A DNA stretch of 64,000 bases from positions 1 to 64,000 of the forward strand of contig NZ_ML660111.1 in assembly GCF_007004655.1 (NCBI RefSeq). Direction: 5' to 3'. A program made the position numbers and the translations under genes. The DNA is from Exilibacterium tricleocarpae (GTDB lineage Bacteria > Pseudomonadota > Gammaproteobacteria > Pseudomonadales > Cellvibrionaceae). Position 1 is the first letter of the stretch, and every line of letters starts with the position of its first letter. A model generated the notes under the pieces. That model had not been told where the DNA came from. It did not search any database and saw only the letters and a program-made list of their open reading frames with translations. This document shows positions 51,857 through 62,691 of this stretch, piece by piece.

Positions 51857-52471
51857 ATGGAATTGAATATAGCAACACCCGAAGGCGCAAAAGGTACGGT
51901 CAGCGTATCGGAAGTCGCGTTCGGTAAAGAGTTCAACCAGGACCTGGTACACCAGGCGGTAGTGGCTTACCTGGCCGGTGGCCGGCAGGGTACCAAGGCC
52001 CAGAAAAATCGCGCGGCGGTATCGGGCGGCGGCAAAAAGCCCTGGCGTCAAAAGGGTACCGGTCGCGCTCGTGCCGGCACCATTCGCAGCCCGCTGTGGC
52101 GTTCCGGCGGTGTGACCTTTGCGGCGCAACCGCGGGATCACAGCCAGAAGCTGAATAAAAAGATGTATCGCGCCGCGTTGCGCTGCATCCTGTCAGAGTT
52201 GAATCGCCAGGAGCGCTTGGTCGTGGTGGAGGCGTTTGACGTCGACGCGCCGAAGACCAAGGGCCTGGTGCAAAAACTGGCGCAGTACGATTTGGCGGAA
52301 GCGCTGATTGTTACCGAAGAAGTGAACGAGAATCTCTATCTGGCGGCGCGTAACCTCCACAAGGTGGATGTGCGCGATGTACAGGGTATCGATCCGGTCA
52401 GCCTGATTCGCTTCGACAAAGTTGTCATCACTGTTTCTGCTCTTAAGAAACTCGAGGAGATGCTGGGATGA
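51857..52471 (+). CDS. rplD: Ribosomal protein L4
   Basis: A 204-residue L4. The extended loop around [20 protein letters not shown] lines the exit tunnel. In E. coli L4 is the autogenous regulator of the S10 operon. Its stop overlaps the rplW start by four bases. Confidence 0.98.
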   Translation: MELNIATPEGAKGTVSVSEVAFGKEFNQDLVHQAVVAYLAGGRQGTKAQKNRAAVSGGGKKPWRQKGTGRARAGTIRSPLWRSGGVTFAAQPRDHSQKLNKKMYRAALRCILSELNRQERLVVVEAFDVDAPKTKGLVQKLAQYDLAEALIVTEEVNENLYLAARNLHKVDVRDVQGIDPVSLIRFDKVVITVSALKKLEEMLG

Positions 52472-52764
52472 ACCAAGAGCGTCTGTTGAAAGTATTGTTG
52501 GGTCCGGTGGTCTCTGAGAAATCAGCCACTGCCGGCGATCTGGGCAACCAGGTGGTCTTCAAGGTCCTGAAAGATGCGGCCAAGCCGGAGATCAAGGCAG
52601 CGGTGGAAAAGCTCTTTAGCGTCACCGTTGAAGAAGTGCGTGTTCTCAATGTCAAAGGCAAGACCAAGCGCACCCGTCACGGCTTAGGCAAGCGCAGTGA
52701 CTGGAAGAAAGCTTATGTGCGCTTAGCCGAAGGCCAGGACATTGACTTTGCGGTAGCGGAATAG
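52468..52764 (+). CDS. rplW: Ribosomal protein L23
   Basis: A 98-residue L23 at the tunnel exit, docking site for trigger factor and SRP. It starts [19 protein letters not shown] and overlaps rplD by ATGA, indicating coupled translation. Confidence 0.97.
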   Translation: MNQERLLKVLLGPVVSEKSATAGDLGNQVVFKVLKDAAKPEIKAAVEKLFSVTVEEVRVLNVKGKTKRTRHGLGKRSDWKKAYVRLAEGQDIDFAVAE

Positions 52765-52800
52765 CAGCCCCGAGAGGGTGTTTTTGGAGAATAAGTTACG

Positions 52801-53628
52801 ATGGCCATTGTAAAACGTAAACCAACCTCTCCCGGTCGCCGCTTTGTCGTAAGCGTCGTTGATCCGGAGTTGCACAAAGGTGCTCCCCACGCGCCGCTGT
52901 TGGAGAAGAAGTCGAAGACCGGCGGGCGTAACAGCGCCGGGCGGATCACCACTCGCCATGTCGGTGGCGGCCATAAGCAACACTACCGGGTGATCGATTT
53001 CAAACGCAATAAAGATGGTGTGCCGGCCAAAGTCGAGCGCCTCGAGTACGACCCCAACCGCAGCGCCAATATAGCGCTGGTGTGTTATGCCGATGGTGAG
53101 CGCCGCTATATCATCGCACCAAAGAAGCTTAGGGCTGGCGACCAGATACTGTCTGGCGATACGGCGCCGATTAAAGTGGGCAACGCCCTGCCGATTCGCA
53201 ATATTCCGGTCGGTAGCGTGATTCACTGCATTGAGCTGAAGCCGGGCAAGGGCGCGCAGATGGCCCGCTCTGCCGGCACCTCCGCGCAGTTGGTCGCCCG
53301 TGAGGGCACCTACGCGACGCTGCGGTTGCGCAGCGGTGAAATGCGTAAGGTGCTGGTCGAGTGCCGGGCCACTCTGGGCGAGGTGTCCAACAGTGAACAC
53401 AATCTGCGTTCGCTGGGTAAGGCCGGCGCCAAGCGCTGGCGCGGTGTGCGCCCGACAGTGCGCGGTGTCGCCATGAACCCGGTCGACCACCCGCACGGCG
53501 GTGGTGAAGGTCGAACCTCCGGCGGTCGTCACCCGGTCAGTCCCTGGGGCACGCCCACCAAGGGTTACAAAACGCGCAAGAACAAGCGCACTGACAAAAT
53601 GATTATCCGCCGTCGTGGTAAGAAGTAA
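52801..53628 (+). CDS. rplB: Ribosomal protein L2
   Basis: A 275-residue L2 needed for subunit joining and peptidyl transfer. The conserved C-terminal segment [20 protein letters not shown] includes the His implicated in activity. Confidence 0.98.
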   Translation: MAIVKRKPTSPGRRFVVSVVDPELHKGAPHAPLLEKKSKTGGRNSAGRITTRHVGGGHKQHYRVIDFKRNKDGVPAKVERLEYDPNRSANIALVCYADGERRYIIAPKKLRAGDQILSGDTAPIKVGNALPIRNIPVGSVIHCIELKPGKGAQMARSAGTSAQLVAREGTYATLRLRSGEMRKVLVECRATLGEVSNSEHNLRSLGKAGAKRWRGVRPTVRGVAMNPVDHPHGGGEGRTSGGRHPVSPWGTPTKGYKTRKNKRTDKMIIRRRGKK

Positions 53629-53701
53629 GCGCGCGGCTTAGAAAGTTTTACAAGACTTTTTTACATAGCTGAATAGCTAGTAGCTGAAAGAGGAAAGAAC
53701 A

Positions 53702-53980
53702 GTGCCACGTTCACTGAAGAAGGGTCCGTTTATCGATCTTCACTTGATGGAGAAGGTCGAAACAGCGGCCGAGAAAAATGATCGCCGCCCGATCAAGACC
53801 TGGTCGCGTCGCTCCATGATCGTGCCGGACATGGTTGGCCTGACGCTGGCGGTGCACAACGGCCGCCAGCACGTGCCGGTGCTGGTCAATGAAGAGATGG
53901 TCGGGCATAAGCTGGGCGAGTTTGCCGCGACCCGCACTTACCGTGGTCACGCAGCAGACAAGAAAGCGAAGAAGCGCTAA
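53702..53980 (+). CDS. rpsS: Ribosomal protein S19
   Basis: A 92-residue S19 of the small-subunit head. The start is GTG 53702 after AGAGGAAAG, giving (M)[14 protein letters not shown]. It lies in the S10 operon between rplB and rplV. Confidence 0.97.
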   Translation: MPRSLKKGPFIDLHLMEKVETAAEKNDRRPIKTWSRRSMIVPDMVGLTLAVHNGRQHVPVLVNEEMVGHKLGEFAATRTYRGHAADKKAKKR

Positions 53981-54011
53981 GCGCGCCCAGCCAAAACGTC
54001 GAGGTTAAACG

Positions 54012-54344
54012 ATGGAAGTAGCAGCTAAATTACGCGGTGCCCAACTGTCAGCGCAAAAAGCGCGGTTGGTGGCCAACCAGATTCGCGGCAAGCACGTGGA
54101 AGAGGCGCTGGACATTCTGGCGTTCAGCCCCAAAAAGGGTGCCGCCATCATTAAGAAAGTGCTGGAGTCGGCGATTGCCAACGCCGAGCACAACGAAGGC
54201 GCCGACGTAGACGAATTGAAAGTTTCCACGATTTTTGTGGATGAAGGTTTGACAATGAAGCGTATCAAGCCTCGCGCGAAAGGGCGTGCAGACCGCATTT
54301 TAAAGCGTTCTTGCCACATTACCGTAAAAGTAGCCGACAGCTAA
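54012..54344 (+). CDS. rplV: Ribosomal protein L22
   Basis: A 110-residue L22 whose long hairpin (around [19 protein letters not shown]) lines the exit tunnel near the macrolide site. It starts [18 protein letters not shown]. Thirteen bases separate it from rpsC. Confidence 0.97.
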   Translation: MEVAAKLRGAQLSAQKARLVANQIRGKHVEEALDILAFSPKKGAAIIKKVLESAIANAEHNEGADVDELKVSTIFVDEGLTMKRIKPRAKGRADRILKRSCHITVKVADS

Positions 54345-54357
54345 GAGAACAGGCGTT

Positions 54358-55077
54358 ATGGGTCAGAAAGTACATCCGACAGGCATTCGTCTGGGTATCG
54401 TCAAAAAGCATACCTCCACTTGGTATGCCGGTAGCGATGAGTATGCAGACAAGTTATTCACCGATCTGAAAGTGCGCGAGTATATTCAGTCCAAGCTGGC
54501 TCATGCATCGGTCAGTCGCGTTGAAATCGAGCGTCCGGCCAACACCGCGCGGGTCACCATTCACACCGCCCGTCCAGGGATTGTGATTGGTAAAAAAGGT
54601 GAAGATGTTGAAAGGCTGCGCAGCGAGATCAGCAAGCAGATGGGTGTGCCTGTCCATATCAATATCGAAGAGATTCGCAAGCCTGACCTGGATGCCACAC
54701 TGGCAGCACAGAGCGTCGCCTCGCAGCTCGAACGCCGTGTCATGTTCCGCCGGGCCATGAAGCGCACCGTGCAAAATGCCATGCGTCAGGGCGCCGAAGG
54801 GGTGAAGATTCAGGTCAGTGGCAGGCTCGGCGGCGCTGAGATTGCCCGCACCGAATGGTATCGCGAAGGCCGTGTGCCGCTGCACACCCTGCGCGCTGAC
54901 ATCGATTATGCGACCGCCGAAGCATCGACTACCTACGGCATCATCGGTGTAAAAGTTTGGATTTTTAAAGGCGAAGTTATCGGCGATGTCGAAGAAGCTG
55001 AAACTTCATCAAAAAAGGCGCCGTCGAAGAAAGGCGGGCCAAAAAATCCTTCACCTAAAAATACGGGATCAAATTAA
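54358..55077 (+). CDS. rpsC: Ribosomal protein S3 with basic C-terminal tail
   Basis: A 239-residue S3 with the KH domain ([14 protein letters not shown]) and the C-terminal domain involved in mRNA entry and helicase activity. Compared with E. coli (about 233 residues) it ends in a low-complexity Lys/Pro/Ser tail ([19 protein letters not shown]) that is probably disordered. Confidence 0.97.
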   Translation: MGQKVHPTGIRLGIVKKHTSTWYAGSDEYADKLFTDLKVREYIQSKLAHASVSRVEIERPANTARVTIHTARPGIVIGKKGEDVERLRSEISKQMGVPVHINIEEIRKPDLDATLAAQSVASQLERRVMFRRAMKRTVQNAMRQGAEGVKIQVSGRLGGAEIARTEWYREGRVPLHTLRADIDYATAEASTTYGIIGVKVWIFKGEVIGDVEEAETSSKKAPSKKGGPKNPSPKNTGSN

Positions 55078-55089
55078 GGGGTACGCAAC

Positions 55090-55503
55090 ATGTTGCAGCC
55101 TAAGCGTACAAAGTTTCGCAAGCAGCAAAAAGGCCGCAATCGCGGTCTTGCTCACCGCGGCTCGAAGGTGAGCTTTGGTGAGTATGCGTTAAAAGCGGTT
55201 GGTCGCGGGCGTATTACTGCCCGCCAGATAGAGGCGGCGCGGCGCGCCATGACCCGCCATGTAAAGCGGGGCGGAAAGATCTGGATTCGGGTATTCCCGG
55301 ACAAGCCGATTACCGAAAAGCCTCTGGAAGTTCGCCAGGGCAAGGGTAAGGGTAACGTGGAATACTGGGTGGCATTGATTCAGCCGGGCAAAGTCCTCTA
55401 TGAAATGGAGGGGGTCAGCGAAGAGCTTGCACGCGAAGCATTTTCGTTGGCGGCGGCTAAATTGCCGATAACTACTACATTCGTTAAACGTACGGTGATG
55501 TGA
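55090..55503 (+). CDS. rplP: Ribosomal protein L16
   Basis: A 137-residue L16 of the A-site region. It starts [19 protein letters not shown]. The stop TGA shares one base with the rpmC start ATG (TGATG). Confidence 0.98.
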   Translation: MLQPKRTKFRKQQKGRNRGLAHRGSKVSFGEYALKAVGRGRITARQIEAARRAMTRHVKRGGKIWIRVFPDKPITEKPLEVRQGKGKGNVEYWVALIQPGKVLYEMEGVSEELAREAFSLAAAKLPITTTFVKRTVM

Positions 55504-55736
55504 TGAAAGCGCAGGAACTTCGCGAGAAAACTGTTGAAGAGTTGAACACCGAACTGCTCTCTCAACTGGAAGCGCAGTTTAAGCTTCGTATGCAGGCGTC
55601 TACTGGTCAGTTGAACCAGACGCACCTGCTCAAGCAAACGCGCCGTGACATTGCCCGAATCAAGTCGGTTCTTGGTGAGAAGCAAAGCCAGGGAAACCAG
55701 GAAGAGAACCGGGAACAAGAGAACGCAGGTAACTAA
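55503..55736 (+). CDS. rpmC: Ribosomal protein L29 with extended C terminus
   Basis: A 77-residue L29, starting [15 protein letters not shown] at the ATG that overlaps the rplP stop by one base. L29 is normally about 63 residues; here the extra tail is polar and Gln/Asn/Glu-rich ([16 protein letters not shown]). Only two bases separate it from rpsQ. The tail is unusual but the core is intact. Confidence 0.95.
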   Translation: MKAQELREKTVEELNTELLSQLEAQFKLRMQASTGQLNQTHLLKQTRRDIARIKSVLGEKQSQGNQEENREQENAGN

Positions 55737-55738
55737 CG

Positions 55739-56005
55739 ATGGCTCAGGCAGAAAAACTGATTCGGTCGCTGACTGGCAAAGTCGTTAGCGACAAGATGGA
55801 TAAAACCGTTACTGTTTTGATCGAGCGTCGCGTTAAGCATCCGATTTACGGCAAGTATGTGAGTAAGTCTTCCAAGCTTAAAGCGCACGACGAACAAAAT
55901 GAGTGTAAGGTGGGCGACGTGGTGACTATTTCTGAATCCCGTCCCTTGTCCAAGACCAAATCTTGGACCCTGGTGAAAATTGAGGAACGCGCAGCCGAAA
56001 TATAA
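55739..56005 (+). CDS. rpsQ: Ribosomal protein S17
   Basis: An 88-residue S17, an OB-fold primary 16S-binding protein. Conserved [20 protein letters not shown] and [11 protein letters not shown] segments are seen. Last gene of the S10 operon proper. Confidence 0.97.
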   Translation: MAQAEKLIRSLTGKVVSDKMDKTVTVLIERRVKHPIYGKYVSKSSKLKAHDEQNECKVGDVVTISESRPLSKTKSWTLVKIEERAAEI

Positions 56006-56054
56006 CACGTGCTAGTGTTATAGGCGGCGCTCCAGAGAGCTTCGGAGACGGACG

Positions 56055-56423
56055 ATGATTCAAACGCAATCCTACTTGGAGGTCGCTGATAACAGCGGTG
56101 CTCGCCGGGTAATGTGTATTAAGGTGTTGGGCGGTTCGCATCGTCGCTACGCCCGTGTAGGTGACATTATCAAGGTGACTGTGAAGGAAGCAATTCCTCG
56201 CGGTAAGGTCAAAAAAGGGCAGGTGATGAAAGCCGTCGTGGTGCGCACCAAAAAAGGTGTGCGCCGTCAGGACGGTTCCCTGATCAAGTTTGACGATAAC
56301 GCCGCCGTGCTGCTGAACCAGCAGGACGCCCCGGTGGGAACACGTATATTCGGCCCGGTAACGCGGGAACTGCGTGGCGAAAAGTTTATGAAAATCATTT
56401 CTCTGGCACCGGAAGTACTGTAA
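56055..56423 (+). CDS. rplN: Ribosomal protein L14
   Basis: A 122-residue L14, starting [21 protein letters not shown] and the same length as other L14 proteins. It forms part of the inter-subunit face. First gene of the spc group. Confidence 0.98.
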   Translation: MIQTQSYLEVADNSGARRVMCIKVLGGSHRRYARVGDIIKVTVKEAIPRGKVKKGQVMKAVVVRTKKGVRRQDGSLIKFDDNAAVLLNQQDAPVGTRIFGPVTRELRGEKFMKIISLAPEVL

Positions 56424-56482
56424 CACTTGTAGTTAAACAACAGTACTTTGGCAACTGGGTAGCCGGAATTGAGGACTGAATG

Positions 56483-56800
56483 ATGCTGAAGATCAAACGT
56501 GATGACGAAGTGATTGTGATCGCAGGTCGTGACAAGGGCAAGCGCGGCAAGGTTGTGCGCGTGCTGCCGGATAAACGCCTGATCGTCTCCGGTATACAGA
56601 TGATTAAGAAACACCAGAAACCCAATCCTCAGATGGGTGTTGCGGGTGGAATTGTGGAGAAAGAGGCGCCGATCCAGGCTTCCAATGTCGCGATCTACAA
56701 TAGCGCGACCAAGAAGGCGGATCGCGTGGGCTTTAAAATTCTTGAAGACGGGAAGAAGATTCGCATCTTCAAATCCAACGGCGAAGCCGTAGACGCTTGA
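56483..56800 (+). CDS. rplX: Ribosomal protein L24
   Basis: A 105-residue L24 with a KOW motif ([17 protein letters not shown]), an initiator of large-subunit assembly. Two consecutive ATG codons occur at 56480 and 56483. GAGGA at 56471-56475 suits the second one better. Confidence 0.96.
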   Translation: MLKIKRDDEVIVIAGRDKGKRGKVVRVLPDKRLIVSGIQMIKKHQKPNPQMGVAGGIVEKEAPIQASNVAIYNSATKKADRVGFKILEDGKKIRIFKSNGEAVDA

Positions 56801-56837
56801 GTCGAAGTGGCGAGCATAGACAGACGGTAATTTAAGC

Positions 56838-57377
56838 ATGGCTAGGTTGAAAGAACTCTACCGGGACGAGATTGCGCCGAAGCTGAAAGAAGAGCTGGGC
56901 CTGAAAAACGTGATGGAAACGCCTCGAATCACCAAGATCACCATAAATATGGGGGTTGGTGAGGCTATCGGCGACAAGAAAGTGCTGGAAAATGCGGTCA
57001 GCGATCTCGAGAAAATCGTCGGCCAGAAGGCGATTGTCACCAAAGCGCGCAAGTCGATTGCAGGGTTTAAGGTTCGCGAGGGCTGGCCTATAGGTTGTAA
57101 GGCGACCCTGCGCCGGGATCGGATGTACGAGTTTCTGGAGCGTCTGGTATCTATCGCCATTCCGCGTGTGCGCGATTTTCGCGGTATTAATCCCAAGCAG
57201 TTCGACGGGCGCGGTAATTTCTCCATGGGTGTGAATGAGCAGATCATTTTCCCGGAGATCGATTACGACAAAGTTGATAAGTTGCGCGGGCTGGATATCT
57301 GTATCACCACCAGTGCGCGTACCGACGAAGAGGGCCGTGCGTTGCTAAAAGCCTTCAATTTTCCTTTTAAAAGCTGA
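56838..57377 (+). CDS. rplE: Ribosomal protein L5
   Basis: A 179-residue L5 that binds 5S rRNA and contacts the P-site tRNA. It starts [16 protein letters not shown] and has the family's usual length. Confidence 0.98.
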   Translation: MARLKELYRDEIAPKLKEELGLKNVMETPRITKITINMGVGEAIGDKKVLENAVSDLEKIVGQKAIVTKARKSIAGFKVREGWPIGCKATLRRDRMYEFLERLVSIAIPRVRDFRGINPKQFDGRGNFSMGVNEQIIFPEIDYDKVDKLRGLDICITTSARTDEEGRALLKAFNFPFKS

Positions 57378-57406
57378 GGGCTCACTTTAAAGGCTAAGGT
57401 CAGACT

Positions 57407-57712
57407 ATGGCAAAGAAATCCATGATTGCGCGCGAGAAAAAGCGCGCTCGCGTTGTCGCTAAGTACGCCGCCAGACGCGCCGAATTGAAAGCGACCATCG
57501 TTAATCCCAACTCTACCGAAGAGGAAGTTTGGGAGGCGCAAACACAGCTTCAGAAGCAGCCGCGCAATGCCAGCTCGTCGCGCAAGCAGCGTCGCTGCCG
57601 TTTGACCGGTCGTCCGCACGCCGTTTATCGCAAGTTCGGGCTGTGCCGCAATAAATTACGTGAAGCAGCTATGCGCGGTGATGTGCCGGGCTTGGTTAAG
57701 GCTAGCTGGTAA
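57407..57712 (+). CDS. rpsN: Ribosomal protein S14, long zinc-free form
   Basis: A 101-residue S14 of the long, Cys-poor type typical of Gammaproteobacteria ([16 protein letters not shown], then [16 protein letters not shown] motif and [13 protein letters not shown]). It lacks the CXXC pairs of the zinc form. Confidence 0.97.
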   Translation: MAKKSMIAREKKRARVVAKYAARRAELKATIVNPNSTEEEVWEAQTQLQKQPRNASSSRKQRRCRLTGRPHAVYRKFGLCRNKLREAAMRGDVPGLVKASW

Positions 57713-57726
57713 GAGGCTAAATAATT

Positions 57727-58119
57727 ATGAGTATGCAAGATCCGTTAGCAGATATGCTGACTCGTATTCGCAACGCACAGCGCGTTGGCAAGGCTGAAGT
57801 GGTAATGCCCTCTTCCAAGCTGAAAGTGAGCGTTGCGCGCGTGCTGCAGGACGAAGGCTACATTTCAGGTTTTAGCGCCGGCGAAGGTGTGAAACCCGAG
57901 TTGACAGTGGCGCTGAAGTATTTTGAGGGCAAGCCGGTCATTGCCGAACTCGATCGGGTCAGTCGCCCGGGTTTGCGCAATTATGCGGGTAAAAATGAGC
58001 TGCCATCGGTTCGCGGTGGCTTGGGTATTGCCATTGTTTCTACCAGCAAAGGGGTTATGACCGACCGCGCTGCACGCACAGCCGGTATCGGCGGTGAAGT
58101 TCTCTGCACGGTCTTTTAA
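57727..58119 (+). CDS. rpsH: Ribosomal protein S8
   Basis: A 130-residue S8, starting [18 protein letters not shown]. In E. coli S8 represses the spc operon by binding the rplE message. A 109-base gap without a gene follows before rplF. Confidence 0.98.
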   Translation: MSMQDPLADMLTRIRNAQRVGKAEVVMPSSKLKVSVARVLQDEGYISGFSAGEGVKPELTVALKYFEGKPVIAELDRVSRPGLRNYAGKNELPSVRGGLGIAIVSTSKGVMTDRAARTAGIGGEVLCTVF

Positions 58120-58228
58120 TGATTCGCTGTTGTTGATTATAGATAGATGACAACAACAGATATTGAAAATAGACCGTCGGAAACGAACAGTAGCAGTAGT
58201 AGAAGCAAAAGGTTAACGGGAAAACGTT

Positions 58229-58762
58229 ATGTCACGAGTTGCAAACAGTCCGGTTGAAGTGCCCGCTGGCGTGGATGTCACCCTGAAGGGGCAGGACATC
58301 ACAGTCAAAGGCAGCAATGGCACATTGGCGCTGGAAGTTCACGCGCTGGTGGAAGTGAAGCAAGATGATAAAGTGCTCACTTTCGCCGCCCGTGATAGTG
58401 TCAAGCAGTCTCGCGCATTGGCGGGTACCACACGCGCACTGGTCAACAATATGGTGATCGGTGTGAGCAAAGGTTTCGAAAAGAAGCTGCAGCTCAATGG
58501 TGTTGGTTATCGCGCCAAGGCGTCGGGTAAAACTGTAAACCTGACATTGGGCTTTTCACATCCGGTGGATTACAAGCTGCCGGAGGGCGTAACCGCCGAG
58601 AGTCCGAGTCAGACTGAGATCGTACTTAAAAGCGCTGATAAGCAGTTGCTGGGTCAGGTGGCCGCGGAGATCCGCGGCTTCCGGCCGCCTGAGCCCTACA
58701 AGGGCAAGGGCGTTCGCTATGCTGACGAATATGTGCGTCGTAAAGAAGCTAAGAAGAAGTAG
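58229..58762 (+). CDS. rplF: Ribosomal protein L6
   Basis: A 177-residue L6 with two duplicated domains, near the sarcin-ricin loop. It starts [17 protein letters not shown]; the C-terminal [20 protein letters not shown] is conserved. Confidence 0.98.
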   Translation: MSRVANSPVEVPAGVDVTLKGQDITVKGSNGTLALEVHALVEVKQDDKVLTFAARDSVKQSRALAGTTRALVNNMVIGVSKGFEKKLQLNGVGYRAKASGKTVNLTLGFSHPVDYKLPEGVTAESPSQTEIVLKSADKQLLGQVAAEIRGFRPPEPYKGKGVRYADEYVRRKEAKKK

Positions 58763-58772
58763 GGCCTAGGTT

Positions 58773-59123
58773 ATGAGCGTTAAGAAACAAACTCGTTTAC
58801 GCCGCGCGCGTCGTGCCCGGGCCAAGATCAGTGAGCTGGGCGGCACTCGGTTGAGCATTCACCGCACTCCGCGTCATATCTATGCCCAGGTTATTGCCCC
58901 GGAAGGGGACAAGGTGCTGGCCAGCGCCTCGACGCTGGACAAGTCGTTGCGTGACGGTAAAACAGGTAACTCGGAGGCGGCAAAAGCGGTCGGCACCCTG
59001 ATCGCCGAGCGGGCCAAAGCCGCCGGCGTCAGCGCAGTATCGTTCGATCGCAGTGGTTTTAAATATCACGGTCGTGTAAAAGCGTTGGCAGATGCGGCTC
59101 GTGAAGCCGGCTTGGAATTCTAA
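58773..59123 (+). CDS. rplR: Ribosomal protein L18
   Basis: A 116-residue L18 that binds 5S rRNA with L5. The C-terminal [26 protein letters not shown] is the family signature. Ten bases separate it from both neighbours. Confidence 0.98.
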   Translation: MSVKKQTRLRRARRARAKISELGGTRLSIHRTPRHIYAQVIAPEGDKVLASASTLDKSLRDGKTGNSEAAKAVGTLIAERAKAAGVSAVSFDRSGFKYHGRVKALADAAREAGLEF

Positions 59124-59133
59124 AGGTTGAGAT

Positions 59134-59643
59134 ATGGCTTACAGTAAGAAAGACGAAGGTAACACCGAAGGCCTGCAGGAAAAGCTGGTGCAGGTCAACC
59201 GCGTTGCCAAAACCGTAAAGGGTGGTCGTATCTTCGGTTTTACGGCACTGACTGTAGTGGGCGACGGTAACGGCAAGGTCGGCTTCGGTCGCGGCAAGGC
59301 CCGCGAAGTGCCCCTGGCCATTCAAAAGGCGATGGAAGCTGCACGGCGTAATATGATGCAGGTGGAACTGAATGGCGACACCATTCAATATCCGACCAAG
59401 GGCCGCCACGGTGCTTCCAAGGTATATATGCAACCCGCTTCTCCGGGTACCGGTGTGATCGCCGGTGGTGCCATGCGCGCCGTGCTGGAAATTGCCGGCG
59501 TGCAGAATGTACTGGCCAAGTGTTACGGCTCCACCACGCCGGTCAACGTCGTGCGGGCCACCTTCGAAGCCTTGCGGGCAATGGCGTCTCCGGAATCTGT
59601 GGCCGCCAAGCGCGGCAAAGCGGTTGAAGAGATTCTGAACTAA
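59134..59643 (+). CDS. rpsE: Ribosomal protein S5
   Basis: A 169-residue S5 with the N-terminal double-stranded-RNA-binding-like domain ([19 protein letters not shown], a spectinomycin-related loop that looks wild type) and a C-terminal domain. It takes part in decoding fidelity. Confidence 0.98.
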   Translation: MAYSKKDEGNTEGLQEKLVQVNRVAKTVKGGRIFGFTALTVVGDGNGKVGFGRGKAREVPLAIQKAMEAARRNMMQVELNGDTIQYPTKGRHGASKVYMQPASPGTGVIAGGAMRAVLEIAGVQNVLAKCYGSTTPVNVVRATFEALRAMASPESVAAKRGKAVEEILN

Positions 59644-59666
59644 TTACAACTTAGCGGAAAACGACC

Positions 59667-59852
59667 ATGGCTAAGAAAACAGTTAAAGTGACCCAGGTGA
59701 AGAGTATCGCCGGTCGCCTGAAAGCGCACAAAGCCTGTGTGGCAGGTTTGGGGCTGCGCCGTATCGGTCATACCGTCGAGGTGGAAGATACCCCCTCCGT
59801 GCGTGGCATGATCAACAAAGTCAATTATCTGGTAAGAGTGGAGGGGGAATAG
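59667..59852 (+). CDS. rpmD: Ribosomal protein L30
   Basis: A 61-residue L30, short form, starting [17 protein letters not shown]. It ends two bases before the chosen rplO start. Confidence 0.97.
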   Translation: MAKKTVKVTQVKSIAGRLKAHKACVAGLGLRRIGHTVEVEDTPSVRGMINKVNYLVRVEGE

Positions 59853-59854
59853 TG

Positions 59855-60301
59855 ATGGAAGATGAAATGCGTCTGAATACACTGAGCCCCGCTCCGGGCA
59901 GAACGCGCGACAGGAAACGCCTGGGCCGCGGGATCGGCAGCGGCGTGGGCAAGACCGGCGGTCGGGGTCACAAAGGTTTGAAGTCCCGCTCCGGCGGCAG
60001 TGTCAAGCCCGGCTTCGAGGGCGGCCAGATGCCGCTGCAAAAGCGCCTGCCGAAGTTTGGTTTCAGCTCGCGCATTGGCCGGATCACGGCGGAAGTGCGG
60101 TTGCAGGAGTTGAACAAGGTTGAAGGCGAGGTCGTCGATCTGGCGGCATTGAAGGCTGCCGGTGTGATTGGCGGAGCCATCAAGCGCGTCAAGATCTTCC
60201 TCTCCGGCGAACTGAAAAAGGCAGTGACTGTCAAAGGCCTGGCAGTGACCAAGGGCGCCAAGGCGGCGATCGAAGCCGCCGGCGGAAAAATCGAAGACTG
60301 A
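59855..60301 (+). CDS. rplO: Ribosomal protein L15
   Basis: A 148-residue L15 with the Gly-rich N-terminal region ([18 protein letters not shown]) that threads into 23S rRNA. GGAGGGGG in the end of rpmD points to ATG 59855 ([12 protein letters not shown]). The homologous start in E. coli corresponds to the internal ATG at 59867, so the first four residues are uncertain. Confidence 0.95.
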   Translation: MEDEMRLNTLSPAPGRTRDRKRLGRGIGSGVGKTGGRGHKGLKSRSGGSVKPGFEGGQMPLQKRLPKFGFSSRIGRITAEVRLQELNKVEGEVVDLAALKAAGVIGGAIKRVKIFLSGELKKAVTVKGLAVTKGAKAAIEAAGGKIED

Positions 60302-60341
60302 GCACGCCAACTGCGGGCGGCCGGTGACTAGAGAGTAAGCT

Positions 60342-61685
60342 ATGGCGACTCCGGGCAATATGCCGTTAGGTAACCAAAAGGGACTGGGTGAACTCTGGGC
60401 CCGGCTGCGGTTTCTGTTTTTAGCGATCCTGGTGTACCGCATAGGTACCCATATTCCGGTACCCGGTATTGATCCGGAGCAGGTCGCGAACCTGTTTAAC
60501 CAGCAACAGGGCACTATCCTGGGGCTGTTTAATATGTTTTCCGGCGGCGCCATGGAGCGCATGAGCATATTGGCCCTGGGTATTATTCCCTATATCTCGG
60601 CCTCTATTATCATGCAGTTGATGACCGCCGTGACGCCGTCGCTGGAGCAGTTGAAGAAAGAAGGCGAGAGCGGGCGGCGCAAGATTAATCAGTACACGCG
60701 CTATTTAACCGTGGCCCTGGCCTCGGTGCAGGCGGTGGGTATGACCGTCGGCCTGGCGGCCCAGGGGCTGGCTTACGGTAATGAACCCGGCTTCAGCTTC
60801 TATTTTGTGGCTGTGGTTTCCCTGGTAACCGGTACCGTCTTTATGATGTGGCTGGGCGAGCAGGTGACCGAGCGCGGCGTCGGCAACGGGATTTCCATGC
60901 TGATTTTTGCCGGCATTGTGGCGGGCTTCCCCAGCGCTATCGGGCAGTCGTTTGAGAGCGCCCGCCAGGGCGATCTGCATATCCTGGCCCTGTTGGGAAT
61001 CGGCATCCTGGCGATTGTACTGACCTGGCTGGTGGTGCGTATCGAACGCGGCCAACGGCGGATTACCGTCAACTACGCCAAGCGCCAGCAGGGGCGCAAG
61101 GTGTTTGGCGCACAGAGCAGCCATCTGCCCCTGAAAGTGAATATGGCAGGCGTTATCCCCGCCATCTTCGCCAGCAGCCTGCTGTTATTTCCGGCTTCCA
61201 TTGCCCAGTGGTTTGGCCAGAGCAGTGAAGGTACCGGTGGGGCGATACTGCAGGAGCTGGCCCTGGCTATAGGTCCGGGACAGCCGTTGAATTTTATTTT
61301 GTTTGCGGCGTTGATTATTTTCTTCTGCTTCTTCTATACGGCGTTGATGTTTAACCCCAACGAGGTGGCGGATAATTTGAAGAAGTCCGGTGCTTATATC
61401 CCCGGTATCCGTCCGGGCGAGCAGTCGGCCAAGTATATCGATGGCGTGTTGACGCGCCTGACGGTGGTGGGTTCCATCTATATAGCCGCCGTCTGTTTGC
61501 TGCCACAGTTTCTGGTAGTGGGGTTTAACGTGCCATTTTATCTGGGCGGCACGTCGCTATTGATCTGCGTGGTCGTGGTTATGGACTTTATGGCCCAAGT
61601 GCAGTCGCACCTGATGTCCCATCAGTATGAATCGCTGATGAAGAAGTCGAATTTGAAAGGCTATGGTAGCGGCGTGGCCCGCTAA
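60342..61685 (+). CDS. secY: Preprotein translocase subunit SecY
   Basis: A 447-residue SecY with ten membrane segments, the pore of the SecYEG channel. It starts before [31 protein letters not shown]. The pore ring and plug region ([28 protein letters not shown]) is conserved. Partner SecE lies 27 kb upstream in the window. Confidence 0.98.
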   Translation: MATPGNMPLGNQKGLGELWARLRFLFLAILVYRIGTHIPVPGIDPEQVANLFNQQQGTILGLFNMFSGGAMERMSILALGIIPYISASIIMQLMTAVTPSLEQLKKEGESGRRKINQYTRYLTVALASVQAVGMTVGLAAQGLAYGNEPGFSFYFVAVVSLVTGTVFMMWLGEQVTERGVGNGISMLIFAGIVAGFPSAIGQSFESARQGDLHILALLGIGILAIVLTWLVVRIERGQRRITVNYAKRQQGRKVFGAQSSHLPLKVNMAGVIPAIFASSLLLFPASIAQWFGQSSEGTGGAILQELALAIGPGQPLNFILFAALIIFFCFFYTALMFNPNEVADNLKKSGAYIPGIRPGEQSAKYIDGVLTRLTVVGSIYIAAVCLLPQFLVVGFNVPFYLGGTSLLICVVVVMDFMAQVQSHLMSHQYESLMKKSNLKGYGSGVAR

Positions 61686-61709
61686 TCGAAGAATTAAGGT
61701 AGGTAGATC

Positions 61710-61826
61710 ATGAAAGTGCGCGCTTCAGTGAAGAAAATTTGCCGTAACTGCAAGGTGGTGCGTCGCAAGGGGGTTCTGCGGGTGATCTGCAGTGCCGAGC
61801 CGCGTCACAAGCAGCGTCAAGGCTAA
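61710..61826 (+). CDS. rpmJ: Ribosomal protein L36
   Basis: A 38-residue L36, [15 protein letters not shown] and so on, with the zinc-ribbon residues Cys11, Cys14, Cys27 and a later His (CRNC...[10 protein letters not shown]). The stop is directly followed by the large palindrome. It closes the spc operon. Confidence 0.96.
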   Translation: MKVRASVKKICRNCKVVRRKGVLRVICSAEPRHKQRQG

Positions 61827-61987
61827 GCCCGGAGATTGGTCTATTTAGCGCGATCTAACGGCCCAAAATTGCGGCCAGCGCACAAAAGCCTCTTGACCAG
61901 GCGATCAGCCTGGCGCGGCGAGTCTTTTGTGCACTGGCCACAATTTTGGACTCGTTATCTTCGCGCTAAATAGACCAATCTCCGGGC
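61827..61987. repeat. 161-bp imperfect palindrome between rpmJ and rpsM
   Basis: It begins on the base after the rpmJ stop. The outer 27 bases pair perfectly (61827-61853 with the complement ending at 61987). Further paired blocks follow (CCAAAATTG, GGCCAG, GCACAAAAG), and the centre holds a CCAGGC/GCCTGG hairpin (61896-61912). It has no T-tract, so it is not a classic terminator. The transcript would fold into one long double-stranded stem. Confidence 0.92.
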
Positions 61988-62283
61988 TCTCCGGCCTTTA
62001 CAAGGAGGCTGGTCCGAAGAGAGTATTAGGGTCGAGTGTTCAACATTTGACCTGCCGGAACCTGAAAAGGGCCGGCGAACAGGGGGCGTTGACTGTCGTC
62101 CGGGGGGAAACCTCCGGGCTATTGATTTCTTGTGGCTTTATTGCTACCCTTGCGCGCTTTTGCGTCGGAGGGTGGTGTTTTGCCGCCGTCAACGCTGCAA
62201 CCTAGCGCTGTAACGACCGATTCCTAACAGGAAACCCACAAGAGGGGTCGGTGTTGCAGCCGGAAATACGTGGAGTAAGTTGA
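61988..62283. other. Alpha operon leader region
   Basis: These 296 bases before rpsM hold a possible promoter at 62122-62150 and a leader that could carry the S4-binding pseudoknot known in E. coli. I cannot confirm that fold by eye. A 92-codon open frame (61927-62205) covers part of the palindrome and is not called. Confidence 0.55.
62122..62150 (+). promoter_or_regulatory. Possible promoter of the alpha operon
   Basis: TTGATT (62122-62127), a 17-base spacer, and TACCCT (62145-62150) preceded by TGC, giving an extended -10. The -10 box itself is a poor match. Confidence 0.4.
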
Positions 62284-62640
62284 ATGGCCCGTATCGCTGG
62301 TGTCAATATACCAGACAACAAACACGCCGTTATCTCCCTGACCTATGTTTATGGGATTGGCCGTACCACTGCGAAGCAGATTTGTGCCGCTGTCGGCATA
62401 GCGGAGAGCACCAAGATCGGTGAACTTTCCGAGGCGCAGATGGATGCGGTTCGCGCACAAATCACCAAGGTAACTGTTGAAGGTGATTTGCGCCGTGAAG
62501 TTTCCATGAATATCAAACGCTTAATGGATTTGGGTTGCAACCGGGGCATCCGTCACCGTCGCAACCTGCCGGTGCGCGGTCAGCGCACCAAAACCAATGC
62601 CCGTACCCGCAAGGGTCCGCGCAAGCCCATTAAGAAGTAA
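62284..62640 (+). CDS. rpsM: Ribosomal protein S13
   Basis: A 118-residue S13 of the small-subunit head. It starts [19 protein letters not shown], with a basic C-terminal tail ([18 protein letters not shown]) reaching the decoding site. First gene of the alpha operon; GGAG precedes the ATG. Confidence 0.98.
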   Translation: MARIAGVNIPDNKHAVISLTYVYGIGRTTAKQICAAVGIAESTKIGELSEAQMDAVRAQITKVTVEGDLRREVSMNIKRLMDLGCNRGIRHRRNLPVRGQRTKTNARTRKGPRKPIKK

Positions 62641-62691
62641 CCCGGCCTGTATACCAGGTCCCGGTTTAACCCAGGTTAGGAAGAGATTGCT

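Noticed and set aside
61927..62205. A 92-codon frame between rpmJ and rpsM
   Set aside because: It starts inside the palindrome, has no homology I can see and no good ribosome site.
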